This document shows positions 12,693-25,201 of a DNA stretch of 64,000 nucleotides, piece by piece. A program made the translations under genes and the position numbers. Under the pieces are notes generated by a model that saw only the letters and a program-made list of their open reading frames with translations, made no database searches and was not told the DNA's origin. Position 1 is the first letter of the stretch, and every line of letters starts with the position of its first letter. The stretch comes from Gadus chalcogrammus (Eukaryota > Chordata > Actinopteri > Gadiformes > Gadidae), in NCBI RefSeq assembly GCF_026213295.1, contig NC_079423.1:15965087-16029086 (forward strand), given 5' to 3'.

Positions 12693-13738
12693 CAAAAACA
12701 ACAGTGTTACCCCTTATTTTTTTTTTCATGAAGACCAATAAAAAACAACAATGCTACCCCTTATGCTTTTTTTCATGACGACCAATAAAGAACAACAGTG
12801 TTACCCCTTATGTTTTTTTTCATGACGACCAATAAAAAACGACAATGTTACCCCTTATGTTTCTTTTCATGACGACCAATAAAAAATGACAGTGTTACCC
12901 CTTGTGGTTTTTTTCATAACGACCAAAGAAATATGACAGTGTCACCCCTCATGTTTCATTTGATAAAAACGACAGTGTTACCCCCTATGTTTTATTTGAA
13001 AAATATCGACAGAGTTACCCCTTATGCTTTTTTCCATGACGACCAATAAAAAACAACAGTGTTTGTTATTTCATTCATGGAGCCCCCTTATGTTTTTTTT
13101 CATGACGACCAATAAAAAACAACAGTGTTACCCCTTATGGTTTTTTTCATAACGACCAAAGAAATATGACAGTGTCACCCCTCATGTTTCATTTGATAAA
13201 AACGACAGTGTTACCCCCTATGTTTTATTCGATACATTTCGACAGTGTTACCCCTTATGGGTTTTACATGACGACATATAAAAAACGACAGTGTCACCCT
13301 TTACGTTTCATTTGATAAAAACGACAGTGTTACCCCTTATGTTTTTTTCCCATGATGACTGATGAAAAACAACAGTGTTACCCCTTATATTTTATTTTGA
13401 CAAGTACACATTTTTTCTTTTTTTTTATGTTTTTTTTTCATGACGACCAATAAAAAACGACAGTGTTACCCCTTATGTTTTTTTTCATGACGACCAATAA
13501 AAAACAACAGTGTTACCCCTTGTGGTTTGTTTCATGACGACCAAAGAAAAACAACAGTGTTACCCCTTCTGTTTTTTTTCATGACGACCAATAAAAAACG
13601 ACAGTGTTACCCCTTGTGGTTTTTTTCATGACGACCAAAGAAAAACAACTGTGTTACCCCCCATGTTTTATTTGATAAATATCGACAGAGTTACCCCTTA
13701 CGTTTATTTCATGACGGCCGATAAAAAATAACAGTCGA

Positions 13739-14210
13739 CCCCCTGTCGACGTTTTTGCAGGGATCCGAACCTGAGCTGTTTAGAGTGTTAACCTCCTAAC
13801 TTATCAATGCACCATCAAGACACAGAATAAAGTCAACACAATGGTTATACTTGACTTTATAATTCGCATGAAATAGTGATAAGAGTCTTCCAACAGATGA
13901 CATCAACCGGACTTGAACCCCGGTCTCCAGGGGGTTAGCTCACAGCTCTCTCCACTTCCCACTGAGATTTATAATTTCAATATGTCTGTGGTTATATATG
14001 ACCGTGCAATAGACATGATAGCATTACGTTTCAAATTAAAGATATTGTGTTTTCCACAGAAATGGAGCCGCGGTCGCCAGTGGGTTAGGCAGAGTACACT
14101 CCACTGCACCACTGAGGCGATGACAATACACAATGATCAATCACCAATAAAGAGGATATACATGACATTAAAATGTATGTGTGTTTTTCTATTATTTCTC
14201 TTATGTTTAT
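13739..14210 (-). repeat. Long tRNA-like spacer (modules A, B, C), copy 1
   Basis: Module A carries B box GGTTCGGATCC (13761-13771). Module B (minus strand CTCAGTGGGAAGTGGAGAGA then GCTGTGAGCTAACC) carries a perfect Pol III B box GGTTCAAGTCC (13909-13919) and an ACCGG/CCGGT stem. Module C (CTCAGTGGTGCAGTGGAGTG) follows near 14065-14125. The layout resembles tandem degenerate tRNA genes of the kind found as tRNA-derived repeats in fish. Confidence 0.55.
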
Positions 14211-15125
14211 TTTCATGACGACCAATAAAATACGACAGTGTTACCCCTCATGTTTCATTTGATAAAAACGACAGTGTTACCCCTTATGTTTTTTTCATGA
14301 CGACCGATAAAAAACGACAGAGTTACCCCTTATGCTTTTTTTCATGACGACCAATAAAAAAACAACAGTGTTACCCCTTATGTTTTTTTTCATGACGACC
14401 AATAAAAAACAACAGTGTTAACCCTAATGTTTTTTTTCATAACGACCAAAGAAAAATAAAAGTGTCAACCCTCAAGTTTCATTTGATAAAAACGACAGTG
14501 TTACCCCCTATGTTTTTTTCCCATGATGACTGATGATAAACAACAGTGTTACCCCTTATATTTTATTTTGACAAGTAACATTTATTTTTTTTCAAATGTT
14601 TTTTTTTCATGACGACCAATAAAAAACGACAGTGTTACCCCTTATGTTTTTTTTCATGACGACCAATAAAAAACAACAGTGTTACCCCTTATGTTTTTTT
14701 TCATGACGACATATAAAAAACGACAGTGTTACCCTTTACGTTTCATTTGATAAAAACGACAGTGTTACCCCTTATGTTTTTTTCCCATGATGACTGATGA
14801 TAAACAACAGTGTAACCCCTTATATTTTATTTTGACAAGTACAAATTTATTTTTTTTCAAATGTTTTTTTTTCATGACGACCAATAAAAAACGACAGTGT
14901 TACCCCTTATGTTTTTTTTCATGACGACCAATAAAAAACAACAGTGTTACCCCTTATGTTTTTTTTCATGACGACCAATAAAAAACAACAGTGTTACCCC
15001 TTATGTTTTTTTTCATGACGACCAAAGAAAAACAACAGTGTTACCCCCTATGTTTTATTTGATAAATATCGACAGTTACCCCTTATGTATATTTCATGAC
15101 GGCCGATAAAAAACGACAGTTGTCC

Positions 15126-15540
15126 CCCTGTCGACGTTTTTGCAGGGATACGAACCTGTGCTGTTTAGAGTGTTAACCTCCTAACTTATCAATGCACCAT
15201 CAAGACACAGATTAAAGTCAACACAATGGTTATACTTGACTTTATAATTCGCATGAAATAGAGATAAGAGTCTTCCAACAGAGGACATCAACCAGACTTG
15301 AACCCCGGTCTCCAGGGGGTTAGCTCACAGCTCTCTCCACTTCCCACTGAGATTTACCATATAAATATGTCTGTGGTTATACATGACAGTGCAATAGACA
15401 TGATAGCATTACGTCTCAAATTAAAGATATTGTGGTCGTCACTGCACCACTGAGGCGGTGACAATACACAATGATCAATCATCAATAAAGAGGATATACA
15501 TGACATTAAAATGTATGTGTGTTTTTCTATTATTTACCTT
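15126..15540 (-). repeat. Long tRNA-like spacer (modules A, B, C), copy 2
   Basis: Near-copy of the 13739 spacer, offset about 1,382 bp. It differs by a GGATACGAACC change in the first B box, GGTTCAAGTCT in the second, and a deletion of about 35-40 bp before module C. Confidence 0.55.
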
Positions 15541-15948
15541 ATGTTTTTTTTCATGACGACCAATAAAATACGACAGTGTTACCCCTTATGTTTTTCTTCA
15601 TGACGACCAATAAAAAACAACAGTGTTACCCCTTGTGTTTTTTTTCATGGCGACCAATCAAAAACAACAGTGTTACAACTTATGTTTTTTTTCATGACGA
15701 CCAAAGAAAAATGACAGTGTCACCCCTCATGTTTCATTTGATAAAAACGACAGTGTTACCCCTTATGTTTTTTTCATGACGACCGATAAAAAATGACAGT
15801 GTCACCCTTTACGTTTCATTTGATAAAAACGACAGTGTTAACCCTTATGTTTTTTTCCCATGATGACTGATGAAAAAAAACATTGTTACCCCTTATATTT
15901 TATTTTGACAGGGACAATTTTTTTTTTTTTTCAAATCTGGTACCCCTA

Positions 15949-16042
15949 TCGAATTTTTTGCATGGATCCGAACCTGAGCTGTTTAGAGTATTAACCCCTG
16001 AACTTATCAATGCACCATCAAGACACCGAATAAAGTCAACAC
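15949..16042 (-). repeat. tRNA-like module A, copy 3
   Basis: Short spacer with intact minus-strand TGGTGCATTGATAAG and B box GGTTCGGATCC (plus strand 15964-15974), followed by minisatellite units. Confidence 0.5.
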
Positions 16043-17080
16043 AAAAACAACAGTGTTACCCCTTATGTTTTTTTTCATGAAGACCAATAAAAAACAACAG
16101 TGTTACCCCTTATGTTTTTTTTCATGACGACCAATAAAAAACGACAGTGTTACCCCTTATGTTTTTTTCCATGACGACCCATAAAAAACAACAGTGTTAC
16201 CCCCTATGTTTTTTTTCATGACGACCAATAAAAAACAACAGTGTTACCCCTTATGGTTTTTCTCATGACGACCAACAAAAAACGACAGTGTTACCCCTTG
16301 TGGTTTTTTTCATGACGACCAAAGAAAAACAACAGTGTTACCCCCTATGTTTTATTTGATAAATATCGACAGTTACCCCTTATGCTTTTTTTCATGACGA
16401 CCAATAAAAAACAACAGTGTTACCCCTTATGTTTTTTTTCATGACGACCAATAAAAAACAACAGCGGTACCCCTTATGTTTTTTTTCATGACGACCGATA
16501 AAAAACGACAGTGTTACCCCTTATGTTTTTTTTCATGACGACCAATAAAAAACAACAGTGTTACCCCTTATGGTTTTTTTCATGACGACCCAAGAAAAAT
16601 GACAGTGTCACCCCTCATTTTTCATTTGATAAAAACAACAGTGTTACCCCCTATGTTTTATTCGATACATTTCGACAGTGTTACCCCTTATGGGTTTTTC
16701 ATGACGACATATAAAAAACGACAGTGTTACCCTTTATGTTTCATTTGATAAAAACGACAGTGTTACCCATTATGTTTTTTTCCCATGATGACTGATGAAA
16801 AACAACAGTGTTACCCCTTATATTTAATTTTGACAAGTAATTTTTTTTTTTTTTCCAAAACTTTTTTTTTCATGACCAATAAAAAACAACAGTGTTACCC
16901 CTTATGTTATTTTTCATGACGACCAATAAAAAACGACAGTGTTGCCCCTTATGTTTTTTTTCATGACGACCAATAAAAAACAACAGTGTTACCCCTTATG
17001 CTTTTTTTCATGACGACCAATAAAAAACAACAGTGTTACCCCTCATGTTTTTTTTCATGACGACCAATAAAAAACAACAG

Positions 17081-18720
17081 CGGTACCCCTTATGTTTTTT
17101 TTCATGACGACCGATAAAAAACGACAGTGTTACCCCTTATGTTATTTTTCATGACGACCAATAAAAAACAACAGTGTTACCCCTTATGGTTTTTTTCATG
17201 ACGAACAAAGAAAAATGACAGTGTCACCCCTCATTTTTCTTTTGATAAAAACGACAGTGTTACCCCCTATGTTTTATTCGATACATTTCGACAGTGTTAC
17301 CCCTTATGGGTTTTTCATGACGACATATAAAAAACGACAGTGTTACCCTTTACGTTTCATTTGATAAAAACGACAGTGTTACCCCTTATGTTTTTTTCCC
17401 ATGATGACTGATGAAAAACAACAGTGTTACCCCTTATATTTTATTTTGACAAGTAATTTTTTTTTTTTTTTTCAAAAACTTTTTTTTTCATGACGATCAA
17501 TAAAAAACAACAGTGTTACCCCTTATGGTTTTTTTCATGACCAATAAAAAACGACAGTGTTACCCCTTATGTTTTTTTTCATGACGACCAATAAAAAACA
17601 ACAGTGTTACCCCTTGTGGGTTTTTTCATGACGACCAAAGAAAAACAACAGTGTTACCCCCTATGTTTTATTTGATAAATATCGACAGTTACCCCTTATG
17701 CTTTTTTTCATGACGACCAATAAAAAACAACAGTGTTACCCCTTATGTTTTTTTTCATGACGACCAATAAAAAACAACAGCGGTACCCCTTATGTTTTTT
17801 TTCATGACGACCGATAAAAAACGACAGTGTTACCCCTTATGTTTTTTTTCATGACGACCGATAAAAAACGTCAGTGTTACCCCTTATGTTTTTTTTCATG
17901 ACGACCAATAAAAAACAACAGTGTTACCCCTTATGGTTTTTTTCATGACGACCAACAAAAAACGACAGTGTTACCCCTTGTGGTTTTTTTCATGACGACC
18001 AAAGAAAAACAACAGTGTTACCCCCTATGTTTTATTTGATAAATATCGACAGTTACCCCTTATGCTTTTTTTCATGACGACCAATAAAAAACAACAGTGT
18101 TACCCCTTATGTTTTTTTTCATGACGACCAATAAAAAACAACAGTGTTACCCCTTATGTTATTTTTCATGACGACCAATAAAAAACGACAGTGTTGCCCC
18201 TTATGTTTTTTTTCATGACGACCAATAAAAAACAACAGTGTTACCCCTTATGCTTTTTTTCATGACGACCAATAAAAAACAACAGTGTTACCCCTTATGT
18301 TTTTTTTCATGACGACCAATAAAAAACAACAGCGGTACCCCTTATGTTTTTTTTCATGACGACCGATAAAAAACGACAGTGTTACCCCTTATGTTATTTT
18401 TCATGACGACCAATAAAAAACAACAGTGTTACCCCTTATGGTTTTTTTCATGACGAACAAAGAAAAATGACAGTGTCACCCCTCATTTTTCTTTTGATAA
18501 AAACGACAGTGTTACCCCCTATGTTTTATTCGATACATTTCGACAGTGTTACCCCTTATGGGTTTTTCATGACGACATATAAAAAACGACAGTGTTACCC
18601 TTTACGTTTCATTTGATAAAAACGACAGTGTTACCCCTTATGTTTTTTTCCCATGATGACTGATGAAAAACAACAGTGTTACCCCTTATATTTTATTTTG
18701 ACAAGTAATTTTTTTTTTTT
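17081..18720 (+). repeat. Higher-order duplication, period 1,252 bp, inside the minisatellite
   Basis: Landmarks repeat at a constant offset. AGCGGTACCCCTTATG has its CGGTACC at 17081 and at 18333, and GACAAGTAATTTT starts at 17448 and at 18700, both 1,252 bp apart. The intervening subunit order and point variants (for example TTATGTTATTTTTC, GACGAACAAAG, CTCATTTTTCTTTTG) are the same. This indicates a recent segmental step of unequal exchange. Confidence 0.85.
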
Positions 18721-19334
18721 TTTTCAAAACTTTTTTTTTCATGACGACCAATAAAAAACAACAGTGTTACCCCTTATGGTTTTTTTCATGACCAATAAAA
18801 AACGACAGTGTTACCCCTTATGTTTTTTTTCATGACGACCAATAAAAAACAACAGTGTTACCCCTTATGGTTTTTTTCATGACGACCAATAAAAAACGAC
18901 AGTGTTACCCCTTGTGGGTTTTTTCATGACGACCAAAGAAAAACAACAGTGTTACCCCCTATGTTTTATTTGATAAATATCGACAGTTACCCCTTATGCT
19001 TTTTTTCATGACGACCAATAAAAAACAACAGTGTTACCCCTTATGTTTTTTTTCATGACGACCAATAAAAAACAACAGCGGTACCCCTTATGTTTTTTTT
19101 CATGACGACCGATAAAAAACGTCAGTGTTACCCCTTATGTTTTTTTTCATGACGACCAATAAAAAACAACAGTGTTACCCCTTATGTTTTTTTTCATGAC
19201 GACCAATAAAAAACGATTTATATTTTATTTCACAAAGACAACAGTATTACCCCTTATGTTGTTTTTCATGAAGACCAATAAAAAACAACAGTGTTTTTTA
19301 TGGGTTTTTTCATGACGACCAATAAAAAACAATA

Positions 19335-19678
19335 TTACCAGCATTCGTAGCATTGATCAGCAGCAAACAATAAAAAACAACAGTGTTACCCCTTTTGTTT
19401 TTTTCATGACGACTAAAGAAAAACAACAGTGTTACCCCCTATGTTTTATTTGATGAATATCGACAGTGTTACCCCGTATGTTTATTTCATGACGGCCGAT
19501 AAAAAACGACAGAGTTACCCCTTATGTTTTTTCCATGTTGACCAATAAAAAACGCTCCGTTCACTTGCATGGGTAGCAGTCCGGTAACTTGTCAACCCCA
19601 GTGTCTTCGGTTGCTAAGCGACATCAACGTCTTATAGCAGACTATTTCACTGCTGATCAATACTACGAATGCTGGTAA
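19335..19678. repeat. 28-bp inverted repeat at the right edge of the array
   Basis: The 28 bases at 19335-19362 (starting TTACCAGCATTCGTAG) are the reverse complement, with one mismatch, of 19651-19678 (starting TGCTGATCAATACTACG). The two arms are separated by 288 bp that contains the last few degenerate minisatellite units. Confidence 0.9.
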
Positions 19679-19994
19679 CGAATAAATTGTAAAAAGACAC
19701 ACCATGTGAAGTTATTTTCCAAATAAGATTTGAAAAGCTTTGGAAGTTTATTTACATGTTTTCGGAGTAGTACACTTTGACATTTTAATACGGTTCAGCG
19801 AGAAAGGCGACGAAGAATAAGAAGGGGGCGTTCCAGTCTGCGTAAACGGGAACTCCCACCACACAAGAACGCCCATTTGTGTCTGCAGTGGGATGTGGGC
19901 GCATCTGTCTGCGTCACACAAATACCCGGCGCATTTACTGACGCAAATGACGCTTAGAAATGTTCAGCGTAATGTCCGAATTCTCGTTTGTTCG

Positions 19995-20036
19995 TTCCCT
20001 ATATAGTGCACTATATCATGAACACTATATAGGGAA
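19995..20036. repeat. Perfect 14-bp inverted repeat in the right TIR region
   Basis: TTCCCTATATAGTG at 19995-20008 pairs with CACTATATAGGGAA at 20023-20036. This is a typical internal palindrome of small fish DNA elements. Confidence 0.8.
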
Positions 20037-20074
20037 TAGTGAGTGAGTGAATAGGGAACGATTTCAAACACACC

Positions 20075-21060
20075 TATGGTCTCACCGTGAAGGAGAGGGC
20101 AGCAGGGAGACCGGAAAACTGTCCAGGAAACATCGGGAAAAATGTATTCTGCACTTTCTTTGGGTTCGTAGGGGAACAACTCGTTCAATTTGTTAACGTA
20201 GATACTGATGAAATATTACGGTTAATTGTAGTGAAATGAATGATGGCACGATACAGGGTGCTTTAGACCAGGACGAATGTTGGGTTATAACCACAATGTC
20301 CATCACCTATCGGTAGGCATCCCATGTTAACCCCTACCTGTTTCTCAATAACAGTAGGCAGTATCCTTCATGACTATGAGTAAAAGCATCCACTCAATTA
20401 GTGAATAGTAAGGGAATATAGTAAGTAGTAATAGTAAGTATAGTAAAATTAGTAGTAATTGTACCATATTGTGCCTGAAGTCTGTTGGCTCATTCCTCAG
20501 CTTTGTTAGAAGAGTGCATCCCATTAGAATGCATTGTGTAGCCTACATCTATCTGCTTCAGCTGCAACTATCGGTCACTGAGCTCTGAATAATCACCTCA
20601 TCTATGGTAAATTAACAAACATAATGCCATACACTGTAGCGGAGTATTATGGACATTTTAGGCCCACATTCAAAACTGCTTTTATTCTAATAATGAATAT
20701 ATTCGTACTCGCTGTAAATGCATCATTAGGGAAACACAAAAAACTAAAGACTGCAAAGCCGGGATGTTTAATTGTGGATAATTCTCTCTTGTGTTTTGAT
20801 ATTCTAATTGGTGCATCCAATCTAGCCGCTAATCATGAAGCGATGTGTTTGTCATGGGGCTGTCTGCTGGAGAGCATCGCCTTTTCTTTCCCGTTTCTCG
20901 GAGTCTCCACCGCTTGTGATCCAAGATGGTGCTGCTCACATAACACTGCTTAGTGTGAGTAATTAGTTAAATCCAACTCCATAACTTCTCACTATTTAAT
21001 TTGTATTTGGTATTCACAGAGTATCTGTGGAAAGTTTTTGTTATTAGAGATTCTTCTTAT
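20075..21060. other. Intergenic sequence, no gene seen
   Basis: AT-rich; includes AGTAAGTAGTAATAGTAAGT-type low-complexity sequence near 20420-20460. Confidence 0.5.
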
Positions 21061-21466
<406 letters not shown>

Positions 21467-21997
21467 TTACTTACTTACTTCCCAGCTGAGCGATGTTTTC
21501 CCCCTTTGCACTGCTGCAGACTGTACACAGGTGCCCTGAATCCCGTCTTTCATCCCTGTCACAGCCACACACTCCCTTTGAAGTCAATTAAAATGCTTAG
21601 TGAGTCAGAAACGCCACTTAGTCAAGACGAAAATAACAACGCGGGTCGCTTGAGATGTTTATAGTAAAACGTATGACTTATATGTACAAGCCCTCGGGAG
21701 GGAACCAGGCAAGAAATGCCAAAAGGCCCATTAGTATTACTTAGACTACAGAGACAAAGTAGAAGCATGTGGCACACAGACACACACAAGCGCTTTCACA
21801 CACACTCATTCTGATTTGTAACACAAATTTATGGGAGCCCGTTGCTCAAATATTCCGTGGGCGTAAAATATTTTGTTGGGTTTACTCTAATGCATAACTG
21901 CATGTTGTGGACCTGTAAGCGTGGGCTAATATCACTCTTGCGTCCTTTTTTTATGTTTGGACTATCCAGCTGTGTTTTGTACGTTTCTCTTCCCACA

Positions 21998-22383
<386 letters not shown>

Positions 22384-22660
22384 GACCCTGTGGGGGTTGA
22401 AGGTGTACCAGCCACCTGTGGGCAGGCTGAGTGCTGTGTAAACATCCAGAGGAGAAGGAGGATGGGCAGTGTTTCCCCTGTCGGCCCTCCCCGCTGGAGT
22501 CACCCGATCTCCAGCGTCCCCCGCGGAGCCTTCTCTGTCAGGCCCAGATGGCAGCCATCGCCACCCGCCGACTGAATGGGCCTCAACGACAAGGACATCG
22601 CTGGGGACTAAATGCCTTGGGCATTCGACCCGACTGGGTGTGTGTCTTTTGGTGGTTCCC

Positions 22661-22790
22661 GGGGCAGCAGTAACACAGGAGGTAGAGCGGGTCGGCTGGT
22701 AACCAGAAGGTTGCTGGTTCGATCCCCGTCTCGTCCTAGCCGAGTGTCGAGGTGTCGCAGAGCATGACGCCTCACCCTGTCTGTCAAAGA
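22661..22790 (+). mobile_element. tRNA-derived SINE, 3'-truncated copy
   Basis: The head is well preserved: GGTAGAGCGGGTCGGCTGGT, AACCAGAAGGTTGCTGGTTC, GATCCCC. GGTTCGATCCC is a good Pol III B box. GTCGAGGTGTCGCAGAGCAT and GCCTCACCCTGTC follow, then similarity is lost. The common 3' tail is missing. Confidence 0.75.
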
Positions 22791-24355
22791 CCCGTTTGGT
22801 TGATCGACGGATCTATATTTGCCCTTCATGATAATAATATATGTCATGTTTTATTGAACAACATGTAATCAGGTATTCTGCATTTTAGCATTCGGCCGCC
22901 TGCTTCGGCAGTAATTATTCCAGTTTCTGATTAAGCTAGTTTTAATCCCTGAGCGTGATAAGGCAAAATCCTCTTCGTCCTTGTGGTCATTAATGCTCTC
23001 CGGCAGGTCCGCTGAGAGCAGGAGGTGAAGGAGGAGGAGGAGGACGATGAGGAGGAGGAGGGGGTTGGGGGCTTTCAAGTAAAGACAATAAATAATAAAT
23101 CCTGGCTTGGACGTACAACCACGTCTCTGACGGCCATAATCAGAAACGATCCGTAATGGCGGCACTTAATAATTCAGTCGGCCCTGACCGAAGGGAGGAC
23201 TACGCGCAATCTGTCTCATGTCGGAAGCGCTTGCTTCGACCGCCTGGGGACAAAACAAGTGGGAAGCCCTGCGTTCTGCTCAGAACAAGCCCCCCTTCCC
23301 CTGGAGCTCAGCCCCCGGCCGAGAGACCTAATCCACTAACCCCCCACATCGGCACAACCTTCAAAACACGGGTTTAGTATTTCAAACGGCACTCCAGAAG
23401 GTGACGATGCTTCAGCCAAAACATGCATTTTCCTTCCTGCGTTTCATTTCACCGGGTGGAGTGCTAATGAACAATTGGATAATCCATTTATCGGCATCTC
23501 GTTTTGCAAATTGCCGCCGTGGAGGAGTGCCACTTGAGTTTGTGCGCTCTCGTTCACGAGGGCTAATGGAGTCAATGGAACTAATCAGTGCCGAGCAAAC
23601 AGCTTTCCTCCAGTGCAAAGCGAGCGCGGAGACACAGATGCACAGGTGACGTCCACTGGCTTAGCGCAAACCGCTTCAAACGGCCTCCGCTCCCATAATG
23701 AGTTTGGTAGAAAAACAAGAGGTCACCTGGCGACTGGTGGCTCCATCAATAACCACAGGACCAACGAAAGATCACCCCCGAAACGGCCGGCTGTGAGGGG
23801 GATTAGTCTTCAAGGGGATCGGGGTATGAATGGCATACCCAACCATACTGAGGCCTCCATTTACAGCAGCCATAGCTGCTACGAGGGGGATATGGGGTGG
23901 AAGGGGGGGGGGCGGCTCTATGGCAGAGATAACAGCTTGATTTGATTAGGTTTTTGAATCAGAACAGGAAATCTTTGAAAAACTACAAACAATTAGGGAA
24001 CGTGTTCGAAAGAGATGCAACAGTATACAAATGGTATTTGTATCCGAAAAATGCATTTGGTGATCTCTGAATCTGTCAGACTGGGGATGAGATTATACCA
24101 CCCAAAAGCATATCCATTGAATGTAAGCCTATTACTTTGTTCCTGACTTATGACACACCAAACAACCATGATCCATCGACCCCCTCACCCTCTCCCCCCC
24201 GGGGGAAAGCATGTTAACAAAGTGACAGGACAATCTCTATTCTACTCTGTTGCGTACAATAAGCCACCTTTTAATCATCCGGGCTGGATTGAGATGGCTT
24301 TGGGAGAGGATTACAACAAGGTGAGCTGACAATGGCACGCATAACAGTGTGAGCT
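22791..24355. other. Unique intergenic sequence, no gene seen
   Basis: Includes a balanced, non-repetitive stretch at about 23400-23640 (GTGCTAATGAACAATTGGAT, TCGTTTTGCAAATTGCC) of conserved-element type. No splice-bounded open frame was recognised. Confidence 0.5.
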
Positions 24356-24567
24356 GACACACACACACACACACGCACGCACACACATACATATGCATAC
24401 ATACATACACACAGACACACACAAAGACAGACAGACACACGCACACACACACACACACAAAGACAATCACACACGCACAAACACATACAAAGACAGACAC
24501 ATTCACACACAGACGCACACACACACAAAACTACACACACATGCACACAGACACACAAACAGACACC
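24356..24567. repeat. Imperfect (CA)n tract
   Basis: CA repeat mixed with AAAGACAGACA and CATACATA variants. Confidence 0.93.
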
Positions 24568-24929
24568 TGGGTGTCCTGTTGCAGGAGACAATGCCCCTGC
24601 GCGGGGACTGGCCTGCTCCCGCGGTGACCCTGGGTAAGTAACCGCGACGCAGGAGTCAGGTGGCTGGGCCCACGCACGGGGTTCGGTGACAGGGGGTTTT
24701 GTGCTCGGGGACTGTGACATACGAGGACACCTGTGATCTCTGTGCCGTGGCAAATTAGCCTTGACCGGAGAACTTGAATGAGGTGAAACATCAGCTCATC
24801 TGTGGTCTCCGGGACCGTCGGAATGACGCGCTTCGGTGTGTTTTGGGGGACGTGCGGAATGCTCAGTTTTACAGATCAGTACGTGCAAGATACAATGATA
24901 TTTTGTTCAGTTGCACAGTTTGTTTTTGC

Positions 24930-25201
<272 letters not shown>

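Larger units (their letters stand above)
11216..19560 (+). repeat. 8.3-kb minisatellite with CAGTGTTACCCC core and higher-order structure
   Basis: The array is built from subunits that start with A(C/A)RACAGTGTTACCCC and diverge afterwards. Type 1 is 47 bp: CTTATG, a T-run, CATGACGACCAATAAAAAAC. Type 2 is about 37 bp: CTATGTTTTATTYGATA then ATTTYGA or AATATCGA. Type 3 contains TTTACGTTTCATTTGATAAAAACGA-like sequence. Type 4 contains CCCATGATGACTGATGAAAAACAA-like sequence. Type 5 has TATATTTTATTTTGACAAGTA plus a long T-run. The 3-4-5 block recurs about nine times. Type 1 units contain both CCAAT and AATAAA. Five tRNA-like modules interrupt the array. Confidence 0.95.
9371..20074. mobile_element. 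Candidate 10.7-kb TIR-flanked non-autonomous DNA element carrying a giant minisatellite
   Basis: The left end (about 9371-9395, GCTGTGTTCGAAAATCGTTC then GCTAT) and the reverse complement of the right end (about 20051-20074, GGTGTGTTTGAAATCGTTCC then CTAT) agree at 21 of about 24 positions with one gap. Both ends are followed inward by CACTATATAG palindromes. Sequences of this type (CACTATATAGGG...CGAACACAGC) resemble ends of miniature DNA transposons common in fish. No transposase reading frame was found. A clear target-site duplication was not identified, so two independent copies of the same small element flanking the array remain possible. Confidence 0.45.

Noticed and set aside
13739..14210. 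Functional tRNA gene
   Set aside because: B boxes are good, but the acceptor stem and anticodon arm do not pair convincingly, and the modules are repeated as part of a minisatellite.
11216..19560. CRISPR-like array
   Set aside because: Regular repeats exist, but the units are contiguous, lack unique spacers and lie in vertebrate DNA.
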